Source of the DNA: CAZFHA01 sp964518595
GTDB taxonomy: Bacteria; Bacillota; Clostridia; Saccharofermentanales; Saccharofermentanaceae
Assembly (NCBI GenBank): GCA_964518595.1
Contig: CAZFHA010000019.1
Location: forward strand, 6,394 to 70,393
Direction of reading: 5' to 3'
DNA length: 64,000 nt
Of this stretch, positions 36,216-45,188 are shown one piece after another (positions within the stretch are counted from its first letter, which is position 1; each line of letters starts with the position of its first letter). The notes under the pieces are model-generated. The model worked only from the letters and a program-made list of their open reading frames with translations, made no database searches and was not told the origin of the DNA. Both the position numbers and the translations under genes were made by a program.

Positions 36216-37174
36216 GTATACCTTGTCGCCAAGCTTTTTCAGAACAGATTCTTGTCCAAGCCCAAGAGGATACATCTATTATTGTCTTATGTACAGATTC
36301 GCGAGGCTCAGTAATTTTAGGAAAGTATGCGCAGGAACGTCCAGAACAATTTGTCGAGATGGGTATTGCGGAACAAAACTGTGTTGGGGTTGCGGCAGGG
36401 TTGGCTAATAGCGGTCTCAAGCCCTTTGTAGCTGGACCCGCCTGTTTTTATTCTATGCGTAGTGCAGAACAAGTGAAAGTTGATCTGGCTTATTCCCAAT
36501 CCAATGTTAAGGTTATTGGTATTTCGGGAGGAGTCAGCTATGGTGCGCTGGGAACCAGCCATCACTCGCTTCAAGATGTTGCTATGATGACGGCTATTCC
36601 CGGGTTGACAGTGATTTTGCCAGCGGATTCATGGCAGACTGCCGCTATGACAGACTCTTTATGCCACCATGTGGGGCCAGTGTATGTTCGGATGGGACGT
36701 GGAAGTATAGCAGATTTGTATGGCCCCCAAGGGGCAAGTGGATTATCGCCTCAATTCGCAATTGGAAAAGCGATTTGCCTTATGGAAGGCCAGGATATAC
36801 TCATTCTAGCTTGTGGAGAAACTGTTTATCCGGCATTTCAAGCCGGGAAATTGTTGGCGCAAAGTGGGATAGCTGCCACCGTACTAGATATGCATACCTT
36901 GATGCCTTTAGATGAGAAGATGCTTTATCAATGGGCTAAGAAATGTCGGGCTGTGGTGAGTGTAGAAGAACATAGTATCAATGGTGGACTGGGTAGCTTA
37001 GTCGCCAGTTTCTTGGCAGAGAATTGCCCTCGTCCGATGAAAAAGATTGCTCTTCCTAATGCAAATATTGTAACCGGTACTTCTGCTGAGGTTTTTACCC
37101 ATTATGGACTGACAAAGGAGAATATCGCCTTCCAAGGGGAGGCTCTACTTCGGCAGGTAGATGGAGCTTTATAG
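36212..37174 (+). CDS. Transketolase, C-terminal (pyrimidine-binding) subunit
   Basis: A 320-residue partner subunit with the pyrimidine-binding domain, the catalytic glutamate in EMGIAEQNCVG, and the C-terminal transketolase domain (EEHSINGGLGS). Its start overlaps the stop of the first subunit as ATGA, consistent with equal production of both halves. Confidence 0.92.
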   Translation: MSIPCRQAFSEQILVQAQEDTSIIVLCTDSRGSVILGKYAQERPEQFVEMGIAEQNCVGVAAGLANSGLKPFVAGPACFYSMRSAEQVKVDLAYSQSNVKVIGISGGVSYGALGTSHHSLQDVAMMTAIPGLTVILPADSWQTAAMTDSLCHHVGPVYVRMGRGSIADLYGPQGASGLSPQFAIGKAICLMEGQDILILACGETVYPAFQAGKLLAQSGIAATVLDMHTLMPLDEKMLYQWAKKCRAVVSVEEHSINGGLGSLVASFLAENCPRPMKKIALPNANIVTGTSAEVFTHYGLTKENIAFQGEALLRQVDGAL

Positions 37175-37197
37175 GATGTAAAGGGAGGCGATGAGAT

Positions 37198-38661
37198 ATG
37201 GAATATATATTGGGAATAGATCAAAGCACCTCTGGCACAAAAGTTATAGTAGTGGATAAAGCAGGCAGAATTGTTGGGAAAAATACCATTCTTCACAGCC
37301 AGATTTATCCAGAAACTGGTTGGTCGCAGCAAGATGGCTCGGAAATTTGGCGCAATGTTCTTACGCTTCTCAAGGAGATACCGAACTCTTTGGCTGTTCC
37401 CTGGGAGCAGATTTGTGGTCTTTCGATTAGCAATCAGCGGGAAACTGTAATTATATGGGACAAGAGCAGCGGCGAACCTTTGACTCCGGCTGTCACATGG
37501 CAGTGTCAGAGAGGTAAGAAAATCTGCCAATCTTTGCAAAAGGTGGCGCCGGAGGTTCAAAAAAAGACTGGCTTGGCCTTATCACCTTACTATTCAGCAG
37601 CTAAGATTGCTTGGCTATTAGAAAATACCCCTGGGCTTTTACAGGCTTGCCAGAAGGGTAAAGCTCTTATTGGAACCATGGATGCTTATTTATTATTTCG
37701 ATTATCAGCAGGGGCCATTTTTGCTACAGATATTTCTAATGCCAGTAGAACACAGCTATTTAGTTTAGAGAGCTTGGCTTGGGATGAAGAGCTAACTAAG
37801 CTGTTCAAGATTCCCATCAAAGCACTTCCAATAGTAAAGTCTTCTGATAGCCTTTTCGGTACCACTGCTTCCGGACTTTTACCCAAAACTTTGCCTATTT
37901 CTGGGGTAATGGGTGATTCTCACGCTGCCCTCTTTGGTCAGGGCTGCCTTAGTATGGGCATGGTAAAGGCTACTTACGGAACCGGTTCGTCAATTATGAT
38001 GAATGCAGGATTTACTTTGCCAGAGCCGCCTTTGGGAATTTCGGCTAGTGTTGGATTTGCCTTTCAAAACCAGATCCATTATGTACTTGAAGGTAATGTT
38101 ACCAGTTCTGGTGATACCTTAAATTGGTTATGCCATGAAATGGAACTTTTTACTGATCCGGAAGAAATTGATTGTTTGGCAGAGTTGGTGCCAGATAGCG
38201 GCGGGGTGTTTTTGGTGCCAGCCTTTAATGGTTTGGGAGCGCCATATTTTAATAGTAGCGCCAGAGCAGCTATCTTGGGATTGTCACGAGGAAGCACCCG
38301 AAAACAAATTGCCAGAGCGGCTTTAGAAGCAATTGCCTTTCAAAACCAAGCGGTATTGGCGGCTATGGGGCAGAGGATTCAGGAATTACGGGTTGATGGT
38401 GGACCTACCCGGAGCCGGGTTTTAATGCAATTTCAAGCTGAACTTATCGGTTGTCCTATTAGAGTTAGCCAAGATGCGGAACTATCGGCCTTGGGTGCTG
38501 CTTGGATGGGAGGATTAACCCTAGGGGTTTACGGAGGTATTGACCAACTCTTGCAGACAAAAGGGCAGGGGCAATGCTTTACCGGAATTTTGCCAAAGGA
38601 GGTGACAGACAGAGCTAAAGTAGCTTGGGAACAGGCAGTTAAGCAAGTCTGCTTTTTCTAA
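37198..38661 (+). CDS. FGGY-family carbohydrate kinase
   Basis: A 487-residue kinase with two actin-like lobes: N-terminal phosphate loop GIDQSTSGTK, the HSQIYPETGWSQQD segment typical of glycerol/xylulose kinase relatives, a GTGSSIM adenosine loop and GGPTRSRVLMQ near the end. It phosphorylates a ketose or polyol. Between a split transketolase and an isomerase, the substrate is probably the isomerase's ketose product (D-xylulose or D-apulose). A glycerol kinase role is less likely from context. Confidence 0.88.
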   Translation: MEYILGIDQSTSGTKVIVVDKAGRIVGKNTILHSQIYPETGWSQQDGSEIWRNVLTLLKEIPNSLAVPWEQICGLSISNQRETVIIWDKSSGEPLTPAVTWQCQRGKKICQSLQKVAPEVQKKTGLALSPYYSAAKIAWLLENTPGLLQACQKGKALIGTMDAYLLFRLSAGAIFATDISNASRTQLFSLESLAWDEELTKLFKIPIKALPIVKSSDSLFGTTASGLLPKTLPISGVMGDSHAALFGQGCLSMGMVKATYGTGSSIMMNAGFTLPEPPLGISASVGFAFQNQIHYVLEGNVTSSGDTLNWLCHEMELFTDPEEIDCLAELVPDSGGVFLVPAFNGLGAPYFNSSARAAILGLSRGSTRKQIARAALEAIAFQNQAVLAAMGQRIQELRVDGGPTRSRVLMQFQAELIGCPIRVSQDAELSALGAAWMGGLTLGVYGGIDQLLQTKGQGQCFTGILPKEVTDRAKVAWEQAVKQVCFF

Positions 38662-38707
38662 CCGACTTATTGATATTCACAGGCATTAGATGAGAAAAGG
38701 AGTATTT

Positions 38708-40111
38708 ATGTCAACATTTGGAATTATTGTAGCAAATCGATCTTTTTTTCCTGATCATGTAGTGGCAGAGAGTCGAAAAGAACTCATTCAGGTTCTGGAG
38801 TCTTTAGGTCATCAGGTAGTAGCGCTCTCGGAGATGGTAACCAAGGGTGGTGGCGTCGAGACAATCCAAGAGGCTAGAATCTGCGCCAAATTATTTCAAC
38901 AGAAAAGACAGGTGATAGATGGCATAATTATTTGCATGTCTAATTTTGGCGATGAACTTAGTGTAACGGAGGCAGTTAGAAAGTCCGGTCTGTCTGTCCC
39001 GTTGTTGGTTCAAGCAAGTCCTGATTCTTTAGATAAATTAGATCTATCAAATCGCCGCGATTCCTTTTGCGGCAAAATCTCGGTCTGCAATAATCTGCGG
39101 CAAAACGGAATTCCTTTCAGTCTTACCAAAGAACATACTTCTGCTCTTTTCAGTGAGAGTTTTAAAGCAGATATTACCTGGTTCTCTGCTGTATGCCAAG
39201 TGGTAAAGGGGTTAAGGAATGCAAAAATAGCGGCCATTGGTGCTAGACCGGATGCCTTTCATACCGTTCGTTATAGTGAGAAACTTCTTCAGCGAATGGG
39301 CATTGATGTATCTGTTGTGGATATGTCAATGATTCTGCATCGAGCAAGAGAATTGGCAGAGGATGATAGGCTCTTAGCTAAAATAGCAGAAATAAAAACC
39401 TATGGGAAGATCGATTCTCAAGTTACGGAGGAGCAACTTAACAAACTCTCTCGATTTTGCCTCTCCATTCAGGATTACGTGGATGAAAATGAATGTACGG
39501 CTTCTGCTGTGCAATGTTGGGATGCTGTAGAAATTGATTATGGTGTCGCTGCTTGCTTACCCATGAGTATGATGGGGATGGCAGGTAAACCCTCGGCCTG
39601 TGAAATGGATGTCTGTGGCGCACTATCTATGCAAGCGTTGCTGCTTGCTGGCGGAGTGCCACCAATGCTGCAGGACTGGAATAATAATTACGGTGCAACT
39701 ATGGATACATGTATTACCGTACATTGCTCGAATTTTCCTAAATCTGTTTTTCAAAATGAACCGGAGATTGGCTACTTAGACATCCTTTCCACTACACTGG
39801 GGACAAAGAATTGTTTTGGCACTTGTAAAGGCAGGGTAAGAGCCGGGGCAATGACATACCTTCGCATCACAACTGATGACTGTTCCGGAAAGATTCGCTG
39901 CTATTTAGGTGAGGGAGAGTTTACCAATGATCCCTTAGATACCTTTGGTGGCGTTGCGGTTTGCCATGTTGAAAGACTAAATGAGCTCATGAAATATATC
40001 TGCAAGGAAGGCTTTGAACATCATGTTGCCCTAAGCCAGTCAGCTTCGGCCGATGTTCTTGAAGAAGCACTGGGACTTTATCTCGGTTGGGAGGTGTATC
40101 GCCATTCTTAG
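38708..40111 (+). CDS. L-fucose/L-arabinose isomerase-like aldose-ketose isomerase
   Basis: A 467-residue member of the fucose/arabinose isomerase superfamily. An N-terminal alpha/beta region precedes a C-terminal catalytic region with probable metal ligands in AVEIDYG, ACEMDVCGA and ITVHCSNFP. AAAGGAG before ATG 38708 sets the start. It should convert an imported aldose to a ketose for the adjacent kinase. D-apiose, a pentose (for example L-xylose or D-arabinose) or a deoxy sugar are candidates; sequence alone does not decide. Confidence 0.8.
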   Translation: MSTFGIIVANRSFFPDHVVAESRKELIQVLESLGHQVVALSEMVTKGGGVETIQEARICAKLFQQKRQVIDGIIICMSNFGDELSVTEAVRKSGLSVPLLVQASPDSLDKLDLSNRRDSFCGKISVCNNLRQNGIPFSLTKEHTSALFSESFKADITWFSAVCQVVKGLRNAKIAAIGARPDAFHTVRYSEKLLQRMGIDVSVVDMSMILHRARELAEDDRLLAKIAEIKTYGKIDSQVTEEQLNKLSRFCLSIQDYVDENECTASAVQCWDAVEIDYGVAACLPMSMMGMAGKPSACEMDVCGALSMQALLLAGGVPPMLQDWNNNYGATMDTCITVHCSNFPKSVFQNEPEIGYLDILSTTLGTKNCFGTCKGRVRAGAMTYLRITTDDCSGKIRCYLGEGEFTNDPLDTFGGVAVCHVERLNELMKYICKEGFEHHVALSQSASADVLEEALGLYLGWEVYRHS

Positions 40112-40177
40112 ATTATAGACTTTTATAGAGTAATCTATGGGAGATTTTTAGGGCTTAGCTGAGCCGGCTGTGATGTG

Positions 40178-40206
40178 TTGTCTAAATGAGGGTGTCCCCG
40201 TATAAT
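40178..40206 (+). promoter_or_regulatory. Promoter of the second LacI-type regulator gene
   Basis: TTGTCT (40178-40183), a 17-base spacer and perfect TATAAT (40201-40206) lie 52 bases before the start. No clear terminator separates it from the isomerase gene upstream. Confidence 0.6.
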
Positions 40207-40258
40207 GACAGTATCTTTTTAGCTATATAATTTTCGTAATGAAGTGAGGATACTTTTA

Positions 40259-41293
40259 ATGAAACCAACCATAAAAATGATTGCTGAGAGAGCAGGAGTT
40301 TCTACTGCCACCGTTTCTAATGCACTAAATCATACTCGGGGCGTCAGTCCGGAAACCATAGATGCAGTAAGGAAAATTGCTGATGAACTGGGTTATGTTG
40401 AAACCGGTGTTCGCCGCCCTACCGGAAAAGTTCGGCGGGATATCAGAGGCATTCGATTGATTACTTTTCGTAAGCATGGTTTGGTGGTTTCAGACAATCC
40501 TTTCTTTTCTGAATTGATTCATGGTATTGAGGGAGCCTGTTCTTCAAGAGGTTTTGAATTGGTTTTTGCCCAGATTCAGGCTTGGGAGAAAGAGGATTGC
40601 CGACGTTTGGCGCAACTTTTGCAAGAGCCTGACATGGCAGTAATTCTGTTGGCTACGGAAATGGAATCTGAAGATCTTGCTCTTTTAGAGGATGCAAAAA
40701 GCCCACTGCTGTTACTTGATAGCTATTTTCCAGAATCTAACTTGCCTACCGTTACAATCAATAACTTCGAGGCAGGTCTTCGGGCGACCCAGCATCTATT
40801 AGAGATGGGTCATAAAGATATTGGTATTATTGTCAGTAGCAGGTCTTTTAATAATATGCGGTATCGCTATTTAGGCTATCGTGAAGCCCTAGAAAGAAAT
40901 AATTTGTCTCCTAATGATGCTTGGGTTTTCCAGCTAGAACCTTCTTTACAAGGGAGCTTTCGAGACATGAGTTTTCAGCTGTCAAAGAATCCCAAGTTAC
41001 CTACGGCTCTTTTTGCTGCCAATGATGAATTGGCGGCTGGCGCTATGCGGGCTTTACAAGAAAAGGGTTTATCAGTTCCAGAAGATATTTCACTGATTGG
41101 CATGGATGACTTACCCATCTGCCTGGCGCTAAACCCACCTTTAAGTTCACTTCATGTTTATCGGGAGACTATGGCCGAGGCAGCGGTCTCCTCCTTGCTT
41201 AGCTGGCTGGACAATGACTTTTCCGGCCATCAGTTGTTAGAAATCGGTACTGATTTGGTACAGCGGGGCAGCGTGCGCCCAAAAGGAGAGTAG
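40259..41293 (+). CDS. LacI/GalR-family regulator
   Basis: A 344-residue regulator with an N-terminal helix-turn-helix (IKMIAERAGVSTATVSNALN), a hinge and a sugar-sensing domain. AGTGAGGA eight bases before ATG 40259 decides the start; the GTG at 40244 overlaps that site. It sits between the transketolase operon and the next catabolic operon, so it could control either. It is followed within 25 bases by the nucleoside-hydrolase-like gene. Confidence 0.9.
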   Translation: MKPTIKMIAERAGVSTATVSNALNHTRGVSPETIDAVRKIADELGYVETGVRRPTGKVRRDIRGIRLITFRKHGLVVSDNPFFSELIHGIEGACSSRGFELVFAQIQAWEKEDCRRLAQLLQEPDMAVILLATEMESEDLALLEDAKSPLLLLDSYFPESNLPTVTINNFEAGLRATQHLLEMGHKDIGIIVSSRSFNNMRYRYLGYREALERNNLSPNDAWVFQLEPSLQGSFRDMSFQLSKNPKLPTALFAANDELAAGAMRALQEKGLSVPEDISLIGMDDLPICLALNPPLSSLHVYRETMAEAAVSSLLSWLDNDFSGHQLLEIGTDLVQRGSVRPKGE

Positions 41294-41317
41294 CGTTGCT
41301 CCCAGAGGGAGGAATCT

Positions 41318-42235
41318 ATGAATTATCTGAAATATGCTTTTACCGTCCCCGAAGAGAAGAAAATTCGCGTTATCACCAATACTGATGCTAAAAATGAGGC
41401 CGATGATCAGTTTGCCATTGTACAGGCACTTTTATCGCCTAAGTTTGATCATGTAGGCATGATTGCCGCCCATTTTGGCAGTAAACGTAGTTCTACCAGT
41501 ATGGAAGACAGTTATCAAGAATTATGTTATTTATTTGATTTAATGGAGGTAAATCCGTCACTTTTGTACCGCGGTGCATCAGATGCCTTGCCCGATGAGA
41601 GCACTCCCAGTATCTCTCCGGGTGCCAAACTTATTATTAAGGAAGCTTTGAGAGAAGATAGTCGTCCTCTGTTTATCACTTTTTTAGGGCCGTTAACAGA
41701 TTTGGCTTCGGCACTACTTTTAGAACCTAAGATTCAGGGTCGCTTTACAGCTGTATGGATTGGCGGTGGTGCTTATCCGGATGGTGGTTCGGAATATAAT
41801 CTTAGTAATGATATTCATGCGGCCAATGTGGTATTTAAATCGACCATTGATCTGTGGCAGATTCCCAAAAATGTTTATCAAACTATGTTGGTCTCTTTGG
41901 CAGAGTTAGAACTGAGAGTTCGTTCTCAGGGAGCTTTGGGACAGTATCTCTTTGATCAGTTGGCCGAACATGCCTTAACCCCGGTGGCAAGGAGTTCTAA
42001 GCTACGATCTGGGGAAGCTTGGATTTTAGGTGATTCGCCTGCCTTTGGTGTTCTCTTAGCTGAACATGATTTTCGTTTTCAGATGATACCTGCACCTAGA
42101 ATTTACCCAGACATGTCTTATGGTCATGAGGGTAAAAACCGAAGTATCAGAGTTTATCATGATATTGATCCGCGTTTTGTCTTGGAAGACTTTTATGCTA
42201 AGCTTACCTTGTTTTCCCAAGGCCTGACCCAGTAG
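41318..42235 (+). CDS. Nucleoside-hydrolase-like protein
   Basis: A 305-residue protein with the fold of inosine/uridine nucleoside hydrolases. The N-terminal calcium-site Asp cluster appears as TNTDAKNEADDQFA, a divergent form of the usual DTDPGxDDA, followed by FLGPLTDLA and GGGAYPDGG. The divergence and the glycan context suggest an N- or O-riboside-type or other glycoside substrate rather than housekeeping nucleoside salvage. The start has GAGGGAGG upstream. Confidence 0.75.
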   Translation: MNYLKYAFTVPEEKKIRVITNTDAKNEADDQFAIVQALLSPKFDHVGMIAAHFGSKRSSTSMEDSYQELCYLFDLMEVNPSLLYRGASDALPDESTPSISPGAKLIIKEALREDSRPLFITFLGPLTDLASALLLEPKIQGRFTAVWIGGGAYPDGGSEYNLSNDIHAANVVFKSTIDLWQIPKNVYQTMLVSLAELELRVRSQGALGQYLFDQLAEHALTPVARSSKLRSGEAWILGDSPAFGVLLAEHDFRFQMIPAPRIYPDMSYGHEGKNRSIRVYHDIDPRFVLEDFYAKLTLFSQGLTQ

Positions 42236-42244
42236 GTGACTCCC

Positions 42245-43969
42245 ATGAACAAGCGGCGGCTAAGCCGCATTACCATAAGACAAAGAATCTTTTTAGCTAT
42301 GATTCTAGTCTCTTTATTTCCGACTCTTGTTATGGGAATTATCGTTTATGTTTCTTCGAAAAATACGATAGAGGGTAATTATAATCGTGCTCGGGCTTAT
42401 CAATTAGAAGTTTCCAGCAAGATGATTGATATTCAGTTATCCTCGATTGTAGATTTGACTAGAACACTTTTAACTGACAATACGGTTAAAGATTTGCTCT
42501 TGAAGGACGAACCCTTATTATCTGAGAATCAAGAGCTAAAGGGCATTCTCAGGAACATTACCTCGCAGGACTATTTGATCTCTGGCATTTCCTTAATTAG
42601 TAAAAGGGGACAAAAGGTATTTGCTTCAAATCGAAATGATTATAATGCCTATTATTATAGCTACTATGCTAAGCAGGCAATTTTAGAAGAGGCTTGGATA
42701 GAGAAGGCTGAGTTAGCCCAGGGCGGAGAAGTCTTTTTCGGGTATAATGTGCTTTTTCCGACTTCCGGCGAGGGTGATATTTCTTTTGTTAAGAAGCTCA
42801 TTGCCCCCTCTGGTGGCCAGACTATGGGGTATCTAGTTGTTAATATTCAAAAGCGGTTATTCGAAAAATCCTTTGCCAGTGATACAGAGGGATTCCGAAG
42901 CAATCGAAATATGATTCTTAACCAGGAGAATAGGCCGGAGTATATCTACTTTAGCAGTCATAAAGAACAATCCGAAATTGTGGCGGCTTTTTTAGCCACT
43001 CCAGACAATGGTTCTTATTTATTTTCAGATTACGTTAATAGCATGACCGGTTGGGTGCTGGTGAGTATTATTGATAAGAGCGAATTGGGATTGGAAAGTG
43101 CTTATATTGGTTTAATTACAGCCTTTGTCTGCCTTGGGCTCATTAGCTTAAGTCTTTATGCATCCAGCTTTGTATCAAAACGAATTACTCGTCCTTTAAA
43201 AAAATTAGAAAACGTCATTACCGCTGTCAGTGATGGAGACAGAAGAATAGATGATGTTTTTGATGATAGTGAAATTGGTCGAATCGGCAGCTTGTTTGTT
43301 ACCACGGTTACAAATAATGTCGACTTACGAGAGCGGCTCTTAACGGCTCAACTTAACCAAAAAGAGGCAGAACTATTACTTTTACAAGCTCAAATACAAC
43401 CTCATTTCTTATACAACACCCTTGATGCCTTGTATTGTCTAGCCATAATAAAGCAGGCGGATGACATAGCAGCTATGGCAGCAGCTCTATCAAATATGTT
43501 TAAGCTTAGCCTTAACCAAGGTGAAAAGACTATAGCAATAAAAAAAGAAGTCGAGCGCATTTCTGAATACATGGTGATACAAAATATGCGTTTTCGAGAT
43601 CGTTTTCATTTGTTTTTAGACATAGCTCCAGAGCTACTTGAGAAAAAAATAATAACTTTTATTTTACAACCCTTTGTGGAAAATGCTTTTTATCATGGTC
43701 TTGAACCTAAAATTGGCTCAGGTTACATACGGATACGAGGGCGGCTTAGAGGTGAAACTATGGTGTTTTTTGTTGTAGATAATGGAATTGGTATGACTGA
43801 ACAAGAACTTGCTTCACCGGGGTTTGGGATCAGAAATGTCAGAGAGAGAATTGGCTTATATTATGGAGCGAACTTTGGTGTGACTTTTAAAAGCCGTCCA
43901 GGGCAGGGAACGATTGTTTGTATTAGGCTCGCCGCTAAAATTTCTGGTGAAGCAGAAGCTAGGTTATAG
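42245..43969 (+). CDS. Membrane sensor histidine kinase, YesM/LytS type
   Basis: A 574-residue kinase: membrane segment at about 17-40, an extracytoplasmic dCache-like sensor (about 40-285), a second membrane segment, a HAMP region, phosphoacceptor His387 in QIQPHFLYNT, and an ATPase domain with DNGIGM and GFGIRN. It senses an extracellular sugar or a loaded binding protein and phosphorylates the next gene's product. ATG 42245 with AGGTGA five bases upstream is preferred to GTG 42236. The gene follows the nucleoside-hydrolase-like gene almost without gap. Confidence 0.92.
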   Translation: MNKRRLSRITIRQRIFLAMILVSLFPTLVMGIIVYVSSKNTIEGNYNRARAYQLEVSSKMIDIQLSSIVDLTRTLLTDNTVKDLLLKDEPLLSENQELKGILRNITSQDYLISGISLISKRGQKVFASNRNDYNAYYYSYYAKQAILEEAWIEKAELAQGGEVFFGYNVLFPTSGEGDISFVKKLIAPSGGQTMGYLVVNIQKRLFEKSFASDTEGFRSNRNMILNQENRPEYIYFSSHKEQSEIVAAFLATPDNGSYLFSDYVNSMTGWVLVSIIDKSELGLESAYIGLITAFVCLGLISLSLYASSFVSKRITRPLKKLENVITAVSDGDRRIDDVFDDSEIGRIGSLFVTTVTNNVDLRERLLTAQLNQKEAELLLLQAQIQPHFLYNTLDALYCLAIIKQADDIAAMAAALSNMFKLSLNQGEKTIAIKKEVERISEYMVIQNMRFRDRFHLFLDIAPELLEKKIITFILQPFVENAFYHGLEPKIGSGYIRIRGRLRGETMVFFVVDNGIGMTEQELASPGFGIRNVRERIGLYYGANFGVTFKSRPGQGTIVCIRLAAKISGEAEARL

Positions 43970-44001
43970 CAAAGCTGATTTTCCTACATAGGAGGTTTCT
44001 T

Positions 44002-45045
44002 ATGACCCAAAAAATTGTAATCGTGGATGATGAGTATATCATTGCCGAAGGCATCAAGACTATGATTGATAGAAGTGGACTTGACTTTCAAGTTGTAGCA
44101 TCAGCTTATGACGGTATCGCTGGATTAAAGCTTTTGAAGCAATTTCGACCAGAAGTTGTGATTACTGATATTCGTATGCCTGGAATGGATGGATTATCTT
44201 TGATTGAAATGGCGGAAGAATTTTTACCAGAAACAAAATTTGTTGTGATCAGTGGCTATACTGAGTTCACCTATGCTCAGCGAGCCTTAGAATTAGGTGT
44301 TAAAGCCTATTTGGATAAGCCAGTTACCATTGAAAAGGTCACGAAAATTCTTCGCCTGTTACAAACTTTGCCAATTAGTTCCCGTTATGAAGGTGTACAC
44401 CATCAGACAGATACAATTTTAAATGCTTTATGGCAGGGCGATTCAAAAGCCATTAATGACGGTACCGACAAGTATTTATCCGCCTTAGCATCCGTTACTA
44501 TTTCTGAAGAAGAATATATAAATGAATGTTTTTTGTTTTTAAGTTTGCTGGCCGATACTTACAAAGCCGTAAATAAAGATTCAGAACCAGTGTATGTTGC
44601 TAGTTATGGAGAAATGCGTGATCTATCTGGTCAGGAGAAGGTAAATGCGTATGTTTTTGAAAAAATTCTACGCTTATGTGACAAGGTTAAAGCCAAAAAA
44701 TTTGGCAGTAATCATAGAGTGATTTTACGTTTGCTGGATTACATTAATGAAAATTATCACCAACCTATCGGACTAAATGATTTGGCTAAACAGGTGAATA
44801 TGAATCCTGCGTACCTAAGTATTCTTTTCCGGGAAGAAATTGGGGTAAGTTATGTAAAGTATTTAACCAGTATTCGAATTGGACATGCTAAAGAATTACT
44901 CTTGGCTGGACATAGAATTAATGATGTGAGTCTTAAGGTTGGTTATAGTGACTACCGCTATTTTTGCGATATCTTCAAAAAACAAACTGGGCAAACCCCT
45001 AGCACCTTTAAAGGCAGCCGCCGTAAAGTTGATGAGGTCAATTAA
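44002..45045 (+). CDS. Response regulator with AraC-type DNA-binding domain, YesN type
   Basis: A 347-residue regulator with a receiver domain (phosphorylation Asp56 in VITDIRMPG), a helical linker and a C-terminal AraC helix-turn-helix pair (about 240-345). It is the partner of the kinase just upstream and probably activates the importer operon starting 144 bases downstream. AGGAGG precedes the start. Confidence 0.93.
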   Translation: MTQKIVIVDDEYIIAEGIKTMIDRSGLDFQVVASAYDGIAGLKLLKQFRPEVVITDIRMPGMDGLSLIEMAEEFLPETKFVVISGYTEFTYAQRALELGVKAYLDKPVTIEKVTKILRLLQTLPISSRYEGVHHQTDTILNALWQGDSKAINDGTDKYLSALASVTISEEEYINECFLFLSLLADTYKAVNKDSEPVYVASYGEMRDLSGQEKVNAYVFEKILRLCDKVKAKKFGSNHRVILRLLDYINENYHQPIGLNDLAKQVNMNPAYLSILFREEIGVSYVKYLTSIRIGHAKELLLAGHRINDVSLKVGYSDYRYFCDIFKKQTGQTPSTFKGSRRKVDEVN

Positions 45046-45188
45046 GGAAATTCCGGAATATCCCAAAAAAATTGTACATATTATATAAATTGCCTGACTG
45101 TAATACTTTTTTACTTGTGTTAAAGTTCTGGTATCTCGTAAATCTATTCCCCATATTAAACTGTCAAAAATGTTAAGGAGGAGTATCC

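Noticed and set aside
35391..40111. Sulfoquinovose sulfo-transketolase pathway
   Set aside because: The split transketolase fits, but no GH31 sulfoquinovosidase, sulfo-sugar exporter or sulfolactaldehyde reductase is present, and an FGGY kinase is not part of that route.
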